From Mercenaria mercenaria (Eukaryota; Mollusca; Bivalvia; Venerida; Veneridae), in contig NC_069376.1 in assembly GCF_021730395.1 (NCBI RefSeq), positions 18,075,001 to 18,139,000 of the forward strand: DNA of 64,000 nt, written 5' to 3'. Positions within the stretch are counted from its first letter, which is position 1; every line of letters starts with the position of its first letter. The notes under the pieces were generated by a model. The model searched no databases. It worked only from the letters and a program-made list of their open reading frames with translations, and was not told where the DNA came from. Below are positions 48,521-60,671 of this stretch, piece by piece. Both the position numbers and the translations under genes were made by a program.

Positions 48521-51343
48521 TGTTGACACAGGAACGACAGACCTAATAGCTCACCGTATTGAGATAAAAGGAAAGATTAATTTCCAACAAGTTTAAAAAA
48601 TATTTGATACATCTACTTTTGTACAAAACACTTACAATTATTGAAAGCAACAGTGCTAACTGCAATTTAAATAACAGTGTTGTAGTACTGCACATGTATT
48701 TATACATCACTGTTTTTTCTCTTCACATTGCTTATATACATGACTAAAAATCTCTCATAAAGTCAATTTTAATTTCACATCTTAGTTATTGTAGTTTGTG
48801 TAGATCAAATATGCTTGTATTTTTTGTCAGCATTAATGTCGATCGGGGTATTTTCGAACAAAAATCTTAAAATGATTATTTCAAAAAAACTACTATGCAG
48901 AAAGATCTTGAAAATCCACATTCAGTTAAAAGTCACATATATGCTTGTCATTTCTAGTAAATATCTTTGTCCGTATTGTATCTTATGACAAACCAAACCA
49001 AATTTTGACCTTCGACGGGGTATTATATCGGTCATGCAAGGGTGTTATCGGACGTTATAAATATGGGACAAAATTCACTGACCTTATTTACACATGTTCA
49101 ACTGCCATCAGATAAGTTTAAAATTTACTTATAAAATGTTAGCTGTATTTATAACAAATAATCATGCAACCAGGCTAACTGGCCTCGATGTCTTATCAAA
49201 TGTTCGTATATTGTTACAAAAATGTAGTACTTTTCATACTATAGCACATTAAAACGTTTGTAAGAAATGACAATTTTCTAGTAATTACTTTTGCTCTAGC
49301 TAGTATTCCAGCCGGCTGATAGTGAGCATACATATTCCATGAGATTAAGTTATGCAAAACTCATGGTCATGAATAATTCCCTTCCTGCTTACGTCTACAG
49401 TCTGGGACAATTGTCGTTTTTGTTGTGGTTATGTACGTAAAATAAACAGGTTTACATGTTATAAACGGCCAGATCAGGACTATGCTACGGTTAAGTGCTA
49501 ATATTTATTGTCAGGAAGTGGGATTTATTTTACATACATTCATTTGTAAAGGGCGGATAAAAAAGTTCAATTGCAAAGTACAAGTTTCGTTTATTTCAAT
49601 AATACATGTACTTGAACAAACACAATGTATACATAGACACATTTAAAACAAGATGAAAAAATCTACAGGACTTATTTTGTATACACAGAATGCGTGTGAA
49701 TAAGTTTTAAAGACCGCTTACGTTAAAATGAAAACGAAATAAAAGGAGGGAGTGATGAAATGAGGCCGTTACGTAATTCGAAAGAAAAATTCATCGTTGA
49801 ATAGAAGAATATATGACTAAAATTGTCTTTTTGTACAGAGAAACCACTTACAAGTAGGCATTGTTCGTATAACTTGTTTCAAAACATTCTAATATGAAGC
49901 CATTTACAACAAACACTCCTGGAAGAAAACCTTGTTTCATCACATTCTCAATACTGAACATGAATAGCACGTTATTTTATTACAATAATCATGCATGCTT
50001 CATCAAAAGTTTAACATCGGACGACATCTCCAAATGAAAAGCACATACGACCTCATACGATAAGCCCATAAGTGACACACACGTGGTTCAGACGGGTAAC
50101 TCATTGCAGTCTCACGAATTCACAAAAACAACGATGATGACAACAAAAACAATACACTAAAGAAATACAAGAGCAACGCTTGATGTCACAAAAATATTTA
50201 CAAAAATAAAATACTATGTCAAGAAAGGAGGCATCACTTTGTTGTGAGACTGTAAAAAAGTTAATGACCCGGTTCATAGCACGTGAAAAGTCTGTTAAGT
50301 TTCAATTTATTTAAACACGTGGTTTTGATATACCAGCTTACATGCAACAACTTAACCAAACATTGTTCGGAAACAGAGGCAAGCAATAAGCGTTACTTAA
50401 ATCTGTGTACATCACAGTGAACAAGTGTGTTAAGATTCAATTCATTCAAACAAGTGGTTACTGAGACACCACTTACATGTTACAACTTAACCAAACATTT
50501 AGGAATCTAAATAATTAAATGCTTCAAATATTAAAAAAAAATGTGTACTCAAAATGAATGTCGAAACAGCTGATATTTTGTAGATCTATATTTTCAGTAG
50601 CGTAGCTGGTGATAATAAACAAACTTGACTATGATTTGAATTGAAAACAACGCCTGTTACATTAACATTTGTTATTCTCTGAGTCATTTAAAAGTTTAAA
50701 ACTGAAATGTCTCGTTAATGTTCATTAACAGTGTTCATTATGTAGAAAGCTATTAGGCCTACCACAAGCTCAAGTTTCACTTTACGAAACAAATGTTTTA
50801 ATTATGTAACAGAAATATCATAAATATAGCGTATTGTTTTATCCCGATATGTCCAGTAGATATTCTTGTAGATGTTTTCTCTTGTAAAACATTTTAACTT
50901 TTTCAACAGCAAATGAAGTATATTCTGCGATAAACGCACGTTTAGTTCATTACTACTCGGATCAATGAAGTTCATCAAAATTCCTATAATCATGTTTGAA
51001 TGAGCATGATAGTATGTTTACTGAATAGGATCTTCTTGTGGATCATTGTCTAATTGGCCATGCTTGACCACTTAACCAGAACTTTGAACCGTCGTAAATC
51101 AACCGAATAACAACGCGAAGTCTTTTTTTTTTTTTTTTGTTTTGTTTTCTTTCTTTTTTTTTTGATGGTCCGTTAATAACAGGAACTTTAAAGTAACAAA
51201 CAGAACGAAATTTAAGCATTTCAAGTAGGCAGGTTGAGAGTCCACACCTGTAAAGGCATATGTATGCATCATCATAAATGTGTAAGCATAATCACAATAT
51301 ATACTGGATATGAAATACACAGGCAATGCGGAATCACAAGGCC
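48521..51343. other. Large gene-free stretch
   Basis: AT-rich with no supported exon. One old direct duplication of ~95 bp lies at about 50280-50385 and 50410-50505, sharing 'ttacatgnnacaacttaaccaaacatt'. T-rich tract at 51121-51163. Confidence 0.5.
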
Positions 51344-51871
51344 TTTGGTAGTTCTGCACGTTCCGATGTAGAATTTGATTAAACTCTGATTTTTCAAAAC
51401 TTAAGAATATACTTCGAAAATTCTACAAATAAAAAACACAGAGTCGTGTGCTTGAGTTTTAGCTTGACTGATTTGAATAATTTTAACCTCAAACAAGTTT
51501 TCATAATGGAAGTCTATGGGAAAATCTCAATTTTGATAACACTTTTGCAAATAGATTTTATTCTACAATGTAGATTTTAATAAAACCTCTCACAGTCGTA
51601 AAAACCATGGTTAATAATACGGCGAAATAACATGTATGAGTCCGTGTCATTGTTTTTGAGATATATGTGAGATATTGTGTCAAGTGTTTAAATATAATAT
51701 TTTATTTTTAAAATGAGAGTAACGTCGCCGTCTTGATAAATTTACACATGAGTTGCTATTAATTAAAAAAACTACTTTCATTTCCCTATGTCCAGGCTTT
51801 ATTCTACGTTATCCGGATAAATGACGTTGCACCAATATATTCGGTCACCAAACGTGCAGTACTGCCTTTAA
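51344..51871. mobile_element. TIR element family E, copy 2
   Basis: Starts 'tttggtagttctgcacgtt' and ends 'aaacgtgcagtactgcctttaa'. The interior phrase 'ttctacaatgtagattttaataaaa' is the complement-type match to copy 1. No coding sequence. Confidence 0.75.
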
Positions 51872-53512
51872 CAGTCTGTATTTTATATCCAAATGGTACA
51901 ATCATGATAACATAACCATAAGTTAAGCCTTATATTTACAGTTTTCACTTTCTTTCACTTTGATTATCTGATGCAAGGATGCACACCTTTAAAGTAATAT
52001 GCTTATATTCTAACGACAAAATCGTCCGCTAACGGTGGCTGTTTGAATAGCAAATGTTCTAAATTGCATTGCAACACACTCTTTCCATGAAAGCCTTCGG
52101 GGAAAATACACATCTTTCGCATGACGGTGTAACATGTGTAAACAAGCAGTTAAGAACTGAAATGTTAGGATATGGTAAAAGAAATTCTGACAACGACTGC
52201 GGTATGTATTCGCTCCTGTCAAATAATAGTGTTTAAACTTCTGTTTCTTTCTTGGCAAGGTATTTGAATATTGCTAAAGCATCATTTTTGCAATCTTGTA
52301 AAATATTTGCTAGTGCTCTCCCGGTGACCTTGTAAGAAATTCCTGCACTAATTACAGTGCCGACTACGGGAATAAATGAAACTCCATCCTCCGCAAGCCC
52401 TCCAGCTACCATGCTTGATAAATATGTTTTCAACCATTGTGATGATAGAAACCCCTCAGATAATTTTAGACCTACTGCCTGTTTGAAAGCATCTAATGGT
52501 AACCCTGCGCTATCAGAAAATCGAGCCAAATCTTTTTTAGTCAACTGAAACTGAGTACCATACGACTCAACAGTTGCTTGTATCAATTTAAAGTCTACTA
52601 CCAATGAAAGGCCAGGAACTGGTATTGCACCCCCTAAACCAGAGAGCAATGACACTTTCCAAATTTCCCCTTTTAGGTATTCGGCTTTAGCCTTTATAAC
52701 TTTCTCTGAATTACTAATTAACCCGAAAACTACAACACGTTTTTTTTATTTCAGGGGCATCCTCTACCAAACTCTCAATGAAAAGTGGAAAGTCGTATTT
52801 CTCTGTTTTCCAGCTTGAAACTAGAAATACAGGAAGTTCGGACAGCGACGAAAGCTTTTGCTTGCAGTCATTTCCAATTTTTTCTAACTCCCTTTTCTCG
52901 TCAAATTTAGAACCTGCTTCGTGCTTAGCTTCACGAAGGTCGTTATCGATTTTTGTCCTAACAAATTAAAAATTTCTATTTCTTTTTTGTATTTCGGAAG
53001 CTAACCAAGAGTCGTCATCAGAAAATCTCGTTGAGGAGCATATGATAAAGAAATCATACTTATCAACCTGTATTTTTGATAAGTATGTTTCTTTTGGAAA
53101 ATTGTCTGTTCCAACTCCATGAATGTCCCATAAGATAATGTTTTCATAGTGTGGGTGGGGATAAGGTGTTAGTGTCATGGTTGTTTCAGTTGTCCCGACA
53201 TCAGCATATGTCGGATCACCCTTCGAAACTCCTCGTATTGCATTTATTAAGCTCGATTTTCCATTTCCGCTTCTGCCCATCACTGCTATTACCAACGGAA
53301 CCGTACGTCCATCATCTAACGTCTCTCTTATTATTTTCTCTACTCCCTTCTCTCCATATTGCTTAATGTGTTTTTCAAGTTTATCCTTGCCTGTCAAGAT
53401 AACAAAAATATATACTGCAATCGTATCTTGGGGGTAAGTATATATTATTATATTGTCACACCGCCATCAAAATTATTGCAACAAGATGGCCTACACAAAT
53501 ATATATAGAAAA

Positions 53513-54693
53513 TTAGAATGTGTCTGTAGGAGTAGGACACAGGGTGGGCCCCAACTGGTACATTTGTCACAAATAAGGGGCAATAATTCAAATGTTTGCA
53601 GTCGTAATGGGGTATAGCCTCAACACACATTTTATGAAAAGGGTTCATTATTCTAGGCTCTATACTTTTTGAGCTATGAGCATCACTAACAAAAATCTAA
53701 TATTTTGGCTATTTCAAGGGCCATAACTCTGTAATAAGAGTAAGATTCTCATGAAGAATACCAAGTGTGCAAGGCCACATCATGATAAACACTCCTACAA
53801 GGTTTCCTGAATTAACATCTAATACTTCTTGAGCTAGGCACATAATTAGGTGAAAAAGAGCATTTTTTTTACTATTTCAGGGGCCATAACTTTACCAATA
53901 GATAAAGACTTATGCAAGTTTTCAACCATTTATTTTAAATACTTTTTTAGCTAGATGCGTCACAAGGTGAAAATATACATTTTTGACTATTTCAGGGGCC
54001 ATAACAAAAAACTAGGGGACAGACCCAAATAAAAAGTAGGAGGTGTGCAAGTTCATATCATGATTAAGACTCATGCAAGGTTTCATGAATCTATATCAAA
54101 TACTTTTTGAGCTAGGCATGTCACAAGGTGAAAATGTGCATTTTTGACTATTTCAGGGGCCATAACTCTAAAAAATAGGGGGCAGACCCAAACAAAAAAT
54201 AAGAGGTGCGCAAGTTTATGTCATGATTAAGACTCATGCAAGGTTTCATAAATCTATATCAAATACTTTTTGAGCTAGGCATGTCACAAGGTGAAAATGT
54301 GCATTTTTGGCTATTTCAGGGGCCATAACTCTAAACGTAGGGGGCGGAGCCAGATAAAAAATAAGAGGTGCGCAAGTTCATATCATGATTAACACTCATG
54401 CAAGGTTTCATGAATCTGTATCAAATACTTTTCGAGCTAGGCATGTCACAAGGTAAAAATGTGCATTTTTGACTATTTCAGGGACATTACTCTGAAAATG
54501 GGGGGGGGGGGGGGGGGGGGGATCCAGACAAAAAATAGGAGGTGCGCAAGTTCATATCATGATAAAGACTCATGCAAGGTTTCATGAATCTATATCAAAT
54601 ACTTTTCGCGCTAGGCGTGTCACTAACTTCGGACGCACGCACGGAAAAGACCAAATCTATATGCCTCCACCACTCATGGGGGCACAATTACTA
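53513..54693 (+). mobile_element. Hairpin-ended repeat element, family D1 copy 2
   Basis: Head 'tagaatgtgtctgtaggagtaggacac' followed by the same opening sequence as 40444-41330. About seven internal ~120-bp units 'tatttcaggggccataactct' follow, then tail 'ggacgcacgcacggaaaag' and 'cctccaccactcatgggggc'. It sits in the IRG intron, antisense to that gene. Confidence 0.75.
54500..54521 (+). repeat. Poly-G homopolymer, 22 G
   Basis: An uninterrupted G run inside one unit of the D1 element. Confidence 0.95.
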
Positions 54694-54700
54694 ATTTAAA

Positions 54701-56036
54701 CAAGAGCTGTCCGCAAGACAGCGCGCTCCACTATTCGGGGATTTGACAGTAAAATGAATATATGTCTGAATAAGAGACCTCTACTTTAAAACCAAGGGGC
54801 ATAGTTCAATCAAATACACAATTTTGAGAAGTTAGGATTGTTACAACACATGCAGATGATGATGATAAAGATATATTTTGAGTTTCAAGTCATTATCTTA
54901 TTTAGTACCAAAGTTATGTCCGAAAAACGAAATTTGTAAAAAATGTAAGTATAAAAGGGACATAATTCGGTCAAAAATACAAATCAGAGTTATGGGTATT
55001 GTTACCACACATGCAGATGATGATGATAAAGATATATTTTAAGTTTCAAGTCTTTATCTTATATTGCATTAAAGTAGTATCCAGAAAGCGAAGATTGCAA
55101 AAACGTTTAAGTACAAAAGGGGCATAATTCTGTCAAAAACACAATTAGAGTTATGGGGTATGTAGCCACACATGCAGATGATTATAAACAAATACTTTAT
55201 TTTCAAGTCAATATCTTTTAAAGTATCAAAGATATGTCTAACAACGAAGCTCTCAAAAATATTTAACATGAAAATAATTCAAAGTATAACTTCTTGGTGA
55301 CCTTGACCTTGGGTATAATTGGCCCAGCCCCTGCACATACTTTGTTTGTATGGTGGACAATGTTTATGTAAAGTTACAGTAATATATAAGCAAAAGTAAC
55401 AAAGATATGACAGTATGACAGAAAAACAAAGGTTGCAGAAAACCTTTAACCTTAAAAATAACCTAAGTATAACAGCCTGTTGACCTTGACCTTGGGTATA
55501 ATGGGCTCGGCCCCTACACATACATTGTTTGTATACTGGACAATGTTTATGTGAAGTTACAGTAAGATATAAGCAATAGTAACAAAGATATGGTTGCCGA
55601 AAAACTTTAACCTTAAAAATAACCTAAGTTTAACAGCCTGGTGAACTTGACCTTGGGTATAATGGTCTCAGTTCCTACACATACTTTGTTTGTATACTGG
55701 ACAATGTTTATGTGAAGTTACAGTAAGATATAAGCAATAGTAACAAAGATATGACAGAAAAACAAAGGTTGCCGAAAAACTTTAACCTTAAAAATAACCT
55801 AAGTATAACAGCCTGGTGACCTTGACCTTGGGTATAATGGGTTCAGCCCCTAAACATACATTGTTTGCATACTGGACAATGTTTATGTGAAGTTACAGTA
55901 AGATGTAAGCAATAGTAACAAAGATATGACAGAAAAACAAAGGTTGTCGAAAAACTTTAACCAAGAAGGGTCACGCAGACGCTGACGCCGGGGCGAGTAG
56001 TACAGCCTCCCTATTCTCCGAATAGTGGAGCTAAAA
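54701..56036 (+). mobile_element. Hairpin-ended repeat element, family D2
   Basis: Head 'caagagctgtccgcaagacag' (hairpin) then 'gcgcgctccactattcgg'. The tail 'ccgaatagtggagct' is the complement of the head's 'gctccactattcgg'. The body has three ~160-bp units ('aaaggggcataattc', 'cacatgcagatgatgatgata') and four ~180-bp units ('ggtgaccttgaccttgggtataat', 'actggacaatgtttatgtga'). A truncated relative lies at 28660-28834. It sits in the IRG intron. Confidence 0.8.
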
Positions 56037-57189
56037 ATACGTTATGAAACGTTCTAAAACTATATATATATTTACATTTACTGTAGTGCATGGTAAAGAC
56101 TCATCTAGAGTGTGTGGTACTCTTGTGTTGCGAACAAAAACAATTATTTGTCTTAGAAAGGAAGCTCAATTAATAAATATATCCAGGATTTTGTTGGTTC
56201 TATCAGACCATAAAAGTCATAACTAACTACAGAGGTACTCTGATAATAAATGCCGGCTGATATAAATTGCACATCACCAAAACGACGGTGAACACGTACA
56301 TTACAAGACAACTCACATAGTATGTTAAAATGTTTCGAAATTCTCTTGAACTGCTATAAACTTTCCACCTAATCTTTTCCCTAGGGAAAAGGCGCGCATT
56401 GTGACATCATAATTATAACAAGCGATGATTATAATTAACAATAGCTGTAATGCTGATTTTTCTTTTAAATTCCATTTTAAGTGTTAAATAATTCATTTTG
56501 GGCTCTTATCTGACTTTCTACTTTACAGAGCTATCGACCTTTTGTAGAGAAAAAAAAAAGATCGGTTATTGTATATAACTGCCGGTGACCTGACATTCCT
56601 TAGCATATATTATTGGAACATTTGGAGATGCGTCGTCGAAAGGACCTTCACATTGCCTGCAGTATAGCTTTACATTTAAGACAATAGAAGTCAAACAGTG
56701 ATATTGGTTTTCAATTCATTTCGTTAAAAGTGGACAATAACATGATAGTAAGACGAAGGTTAAATACATATGAAATAAAAGGAATGAATGGTGGATTTTC
56801 TCTTAACTTTTTTGATAAATTTCAATATGGCTTTGTTATTACGTTGAGGATAGAAGTACTTAGGCCAAAACGGCTCTCCTCGGAATCATGAGTTCACTTG
56901 CTCATAACAGGGATTTATTTTACGTATAAGCCTCTACATCATTGAAAACAACGAAAAAACTCAGATATCAAACGCAAAATTGATTTCAAACGTGACTTGA
57001 ACGAACATGTATAAACATTGACATCCATCATACCTGCTGTAATTTTTTCCATCAATTTGCTTGACCACTCAGAATATTGTTTGGCACTTGGATTTACCTT
57101 CTGTTTCGAATCTGTAATCATAAAGATGAAGAAAATACAGAAAAGAACTTGTAAATTGTTATTTTCGCTGATTTTACAGTCAAGCGATG

Positions 57190-57262
57190 TTTCGAAACCA
57201 TATCGGCGAGATTCAAGTGATTCGAAATCAGCGACCTTAACCACTTGGCCACTGAGGTCACT
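57190..57262 (-). mobile_element. SINE head fragment beside the IRG first exon
   Basis: The minus strand reads 'gacctcagtggccaagtggttaaggtcgctgatttcgaatc', the tRNA-like start of SINE family 2, ~70 bp upstream of the IRG ATG. An open frame runs from it into the IRG exon, which may be chance. Confidence 0.65.
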
Positions 57263-57530
57263 CGAATATAAAAATCTAGATAAAAGTGAAAATACATCAT
57301 GCCAGTTTGTGGCAGGCGTTTGTCTGAAATACTAGTAAAGCAAAGTAAAAGTAACAAAAAAAGATAACCCGTTTATTTTCAATTCCACATAAACAATTTA
57401 TATATATTTATTCCGGTCCTGGCGTGTTTTAACAAATACCTACTATTGGCGCCATGCTTGTGCGAATAAACAGTTCCATCATATCTGATATAAATTTTAC
57501 AATAAAGAACATATTAGAATCGAAATAACT

Positions 57531-57684
57531 TATAGCAAAACAGTGCTTTATCACTATTTATACACTCGGGCAGTTATACGTCGTCCGAAATAATTTCACT
57601 GGGGCTGCGCCCTCGTAAAATTATTACGCCCGACGTATAACCGCCCATCGTGTATAAATAGTGATAAAGCACTGTTTTGCTATA
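57531..57684. mobile_element. Foldback element, 154-bp near-perfect palindrome
   Basis: Arms 'tatagcaaaacagtgcttta' + 'tcactatttatacac' and the complement at 57650-57684. The centre holds 'ggggctgcgccctcg' between 'gttatacgtcg' and 'cgacgtataac'. Same design as 5932-6080. Confidence 0.85.
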
Positions 57685-58162
57685 AAATATTTCTTAAATA
57701 CATGTTAAATAGCATGAAAGATATGCGATGAAGTCCTTTATAATTATTATGTTCTGTTAAGCGCAGATAGTGATTATTTTGAATATGTACTATATGATAA
57801 AACACGATTAGACCCGTTTATAAAAAGTATACCGATATGTTGGATATATGGTTGCCACGAATGTCCACCCGTCCGTTCGTCCGTCCTTCCGTCCATCGCG
57901 TCCTCTCTTTAGCTTGTAAACCTCTGGGAAGATTTTACAAATACAAGCACCAGTTGTTAACCTCATAAAGGCGACACACAGCGCTCAACTAAGGTCTGAA
58001 AGTTCAATGTAGACATACATAGAGGTAAAAGGTCGAAAGGCCTAAACCGCTTGGAAGATTTTTCAGACAACTAGTATCAGTTATTTACCTAAACGAGTCA
58101 ACGTGCACTGTGCGCAACCAAGATCACAGGGTTCAAGGCCCGGGCCACACTTGTAGATAAAA
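57685..58162. other. No gene seen
   Basis: Contains 'ccgtccgttcgtccgtcctt' near 57870, a tail-like pyrimidine word seen at the ends of the hairpin-ended repeats, so it may be decayed repeat. Confidence 0.4.
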
Positions 58163-58357
58163 TGAGCCGCGCCATGAGAAAACTAATATAGTGCGTTTGG
58201 GACCAGAATCCGCGCAGTCTGGTCAGGATCTATGTTGTTCGCTTTCAAGACCTATTGCAATAAGAGAAATCGTTAGCGAACAGCATGGATGCCCAGGATG
58301 GTCCTGGTCCATGCTGGTCGCAAACGCACTATGTTGGTTTTCTCATGGCGCGGCTCA
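58163..58357. mobile_element. Palindromic MITE, copy 4
   Basis: Ends 'tgagccgcgccatgagaaaa' and 'ttttctcatggcgcggctca' are perfect complements. The centre is shorter than copy 1 through internal losses. Confidence 0.85.
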
Positions 58358-60671
58358 AATGTCAAATAGCTTAATTCATTTTCCGCTCAGTATTGTCTTA
58401 ACCACTTGAAAGATTTTCATATAAAGTTGCAGCAATTATTTATCTCACAAAGACGATGAGCAGAACACACAACGTTACTAGTCCACACTAAAAGGTCAAA
58501 TGTCAAATAGCTTTAATCTTTATTCACTCCATACCTTCTAAAGCAGTAAAATAAATTGATAATTGACATCAGTTGTTAACTTTATCCAAACGTTTTTTAT
58601 CATGCATAACCCGGGTTATTAAATCCAAGGGCAAGGTCATACAGAGAGGTTCGAAAAGCTTAAATTTGTTTTCATTTCAAACCTTCTTAACCACCGGAAG
58701 GTTGTTCATGAAACTAGATCATTGCTAACCTCATCAAGACCACTTGCAGAGTGTACAAACCCGGTCACTCGGACCAAGGTCAAGGTCGAACTAGTCGGTT
58801 AAAGGCCACGATCACAACATTTAAATTTCATTGTATCAAAGTTCAATTCACATTTAGTGATAGCTCTATTTTCAGTACTTGAGAGATGTATTCTTAATTA
58901 CAGCATGCATTCTTTATGGATGGTTCTATTATTTTTTGATAATGATACATGTATCTAAAATATTACATAATGAATGAAGTGAAAAGCTTACTAGTAAAAA
59001 GTTATTAAAGTTACTTGTACATACTCTGTATATACATAATTTGGTGCTCTGTGCTTCCGAGAAATTTACCCCTACCTATTATCTTTTAACAAACCTCTAT
59101 TCTAACAACTGTATATGATCCCATTTTTGGATGGCTTAATCGATTGTTTGATAACCACCATAGATTCACACTCCGCCTAAAATGACTATTGCAGGCCGCC
59201 CTAGTTATAATCATAGCTGGTATGTGCTCTTCTTCCAGTACAGTGTTAGGAATACCTCTCAGTAGCGAAATTATAAGTCGTAGAACAATTGCTTGTTTAG
59301 ATAATGTCCCAAGCACTTTTTGTGAAATTACAAACGTTGAAAGAAAAGTTACGATCAGGTTATAAAAAACGTTTAATTCTAGGCGTAACACCCCTTCAAT
59401 ATTTAACTAAAACTATAACTGGTTTGCCTATTTCACTCTCTAGCCCACATGTCTTAAAAATGTCTAAGTATACAGGATCGGCTTGATACATTTATATCTG
59501 CTTGTATGTATTTTTGTAGTTACATTGATGAGTTTCCTCCAGCTTATAGTAGCTAATTATGAAGCGTATTACATAATCAAAGCCAAGTACCAGCTGTTTT
59601 GACCATTTCCAGTTGACAGCATTAGCAATGTCAATGTATGCTATAAATCCCCGTTTACAACCTGCCGGATACAATGGTATTTGCAACATACGTGAACATC
59701 TCTTACGGGGTTGCTTTTAATATGTCTAATTGCTTACGAAAATATATTCTCTGGTCTCATATTGATATTTCTTTTCATGATAGAATAATTTTTCCTTCCA
59801 GCTGTCATGTCTTGCTAACGTATTGAGACAGTATCACAACCAGATAATGTATTATAAAGAATGTTAGCTTTATGTCTACGTTCCTTGATGTATCCTTTCC
59901 TGTTGGATTCTTGTCCTTGTTTTTATGCCAAATAGACGGCTTACTGCGGAATTAGTCAACATGTACCAGAAGTGTTTAGAACGACCAAATTAAGCTTAAC
60001 AACTAGCAAACAGTTTTACTGTGGAAAATATAGAAATTAACAGTGTGTATAAGTGTTGGTTGCTCGTAACGTTACCTCTTTGTGGTTTTATTTTATGCAT
60101 CTGCAGCAAACAAATGTGCACCATGTCGCATACAAGTTAATGCACCACATGTTATAATTTCAATACAACATAGTAATGTTAAAAACAAAGGTATCAAGCT
60201 GTAAGTCAGTAAATTGTGCCAGATAAAATTCTAGTTCCTAAAGGAAATACACAGCACGGAAACATCGAAATTACCTCATGTTGACATTTCTAATATTCAT
60301 ATATGAAGCCACGTTTGAGGAAAGACTTTAAGGTATGAACATACTTAATAGCTGGCTTCTTTATTCCAGATAAAATTGACAAATTTCAAATGGCTACAGC
60401 ACAGAGCAGCACCCGTTTTAAATGTATGTAGCTTATATTTTTACATTTTCTTAAAGAATATTGTCAGTGCTGAATAAAATCATTAAAAGAAATATTGCGG
60501 GTAATGTACTTCAGTCAAACAAACCAAATACAATACCAAGTAAAAATGATACCCTAAACTGTATGACCTACATTTCAATTAATAAATCTGCCATACTATC
60601 ATATTATTGCGAAAATGCTTCCTACATGCCAAGGATGGATCTGTTATGTGTTTTCAGCAACAAAAAATGTA
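58358..60671. other. No gene supported
   Basis: AT-rich. Open frames at 59086-59391 (-) and 59492-59689 (-) show no domain I recognise and no splice context. Confidence 0.45.

Larger units (their letters stand above)
52233..57121 (-). pseudogene. Immunity-related GTPase (IRG-like), interrupted
   Basis: Minus strand, two exons: 57121-57034 (ATG at 57121, opening MITDSKQKV) and 53390-52233, joined phase 1 across GTATGA...GACAG. Total 1246 bases, one more than a 414-residue frame. Family features: helical N-terminus (PSAKQYSEW), P-loop GRSGNGKSS, switch Thr pair, WDIHGVGT at the G3 position, RTKID as G4, and a C-terminal helical part with LLSGLGGAIPVPGLS, as in IRG/IRGC proteins. Two breaks are visible: a TAA at 52966-52968, just before F-V-R-T-K-I-D, and a one-base frame change at an eight-T run (52740-52747). 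Sequence on both sides is otherwise well kept, so the loss is recent, a segregating null allele, or (for the homopolymer) a read error. IRG GTPases act on vacuole membranes in cell-autonomous immunity in vertebrates; the bivalve role is inferred. As it stands a product would stop inside the G domain. Intron 53391-57033 holds two repeat elements. A further upstream exon is possible, since the ATG lies just before an AG. Confidence 0.8.

Noticed and set aside
52357-52548. Plus-strand frames at 52357-52969 and 53151-53437
   Set aside because: Antisense shadows of the conserved IRG coding sequence.
57018-57335. Plus-strand 105-codon frame over the IRG first exon
   Set aside because: It is antisense to an exon supported by phase, splice sites and protein similarity, and it also runs through SINE sequence.
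59086-59689. Minus-strand frames as part of a retroelement pol gene
   Set aside because: I looked for polymerase or integrase motifs and saw none, so no call is made.
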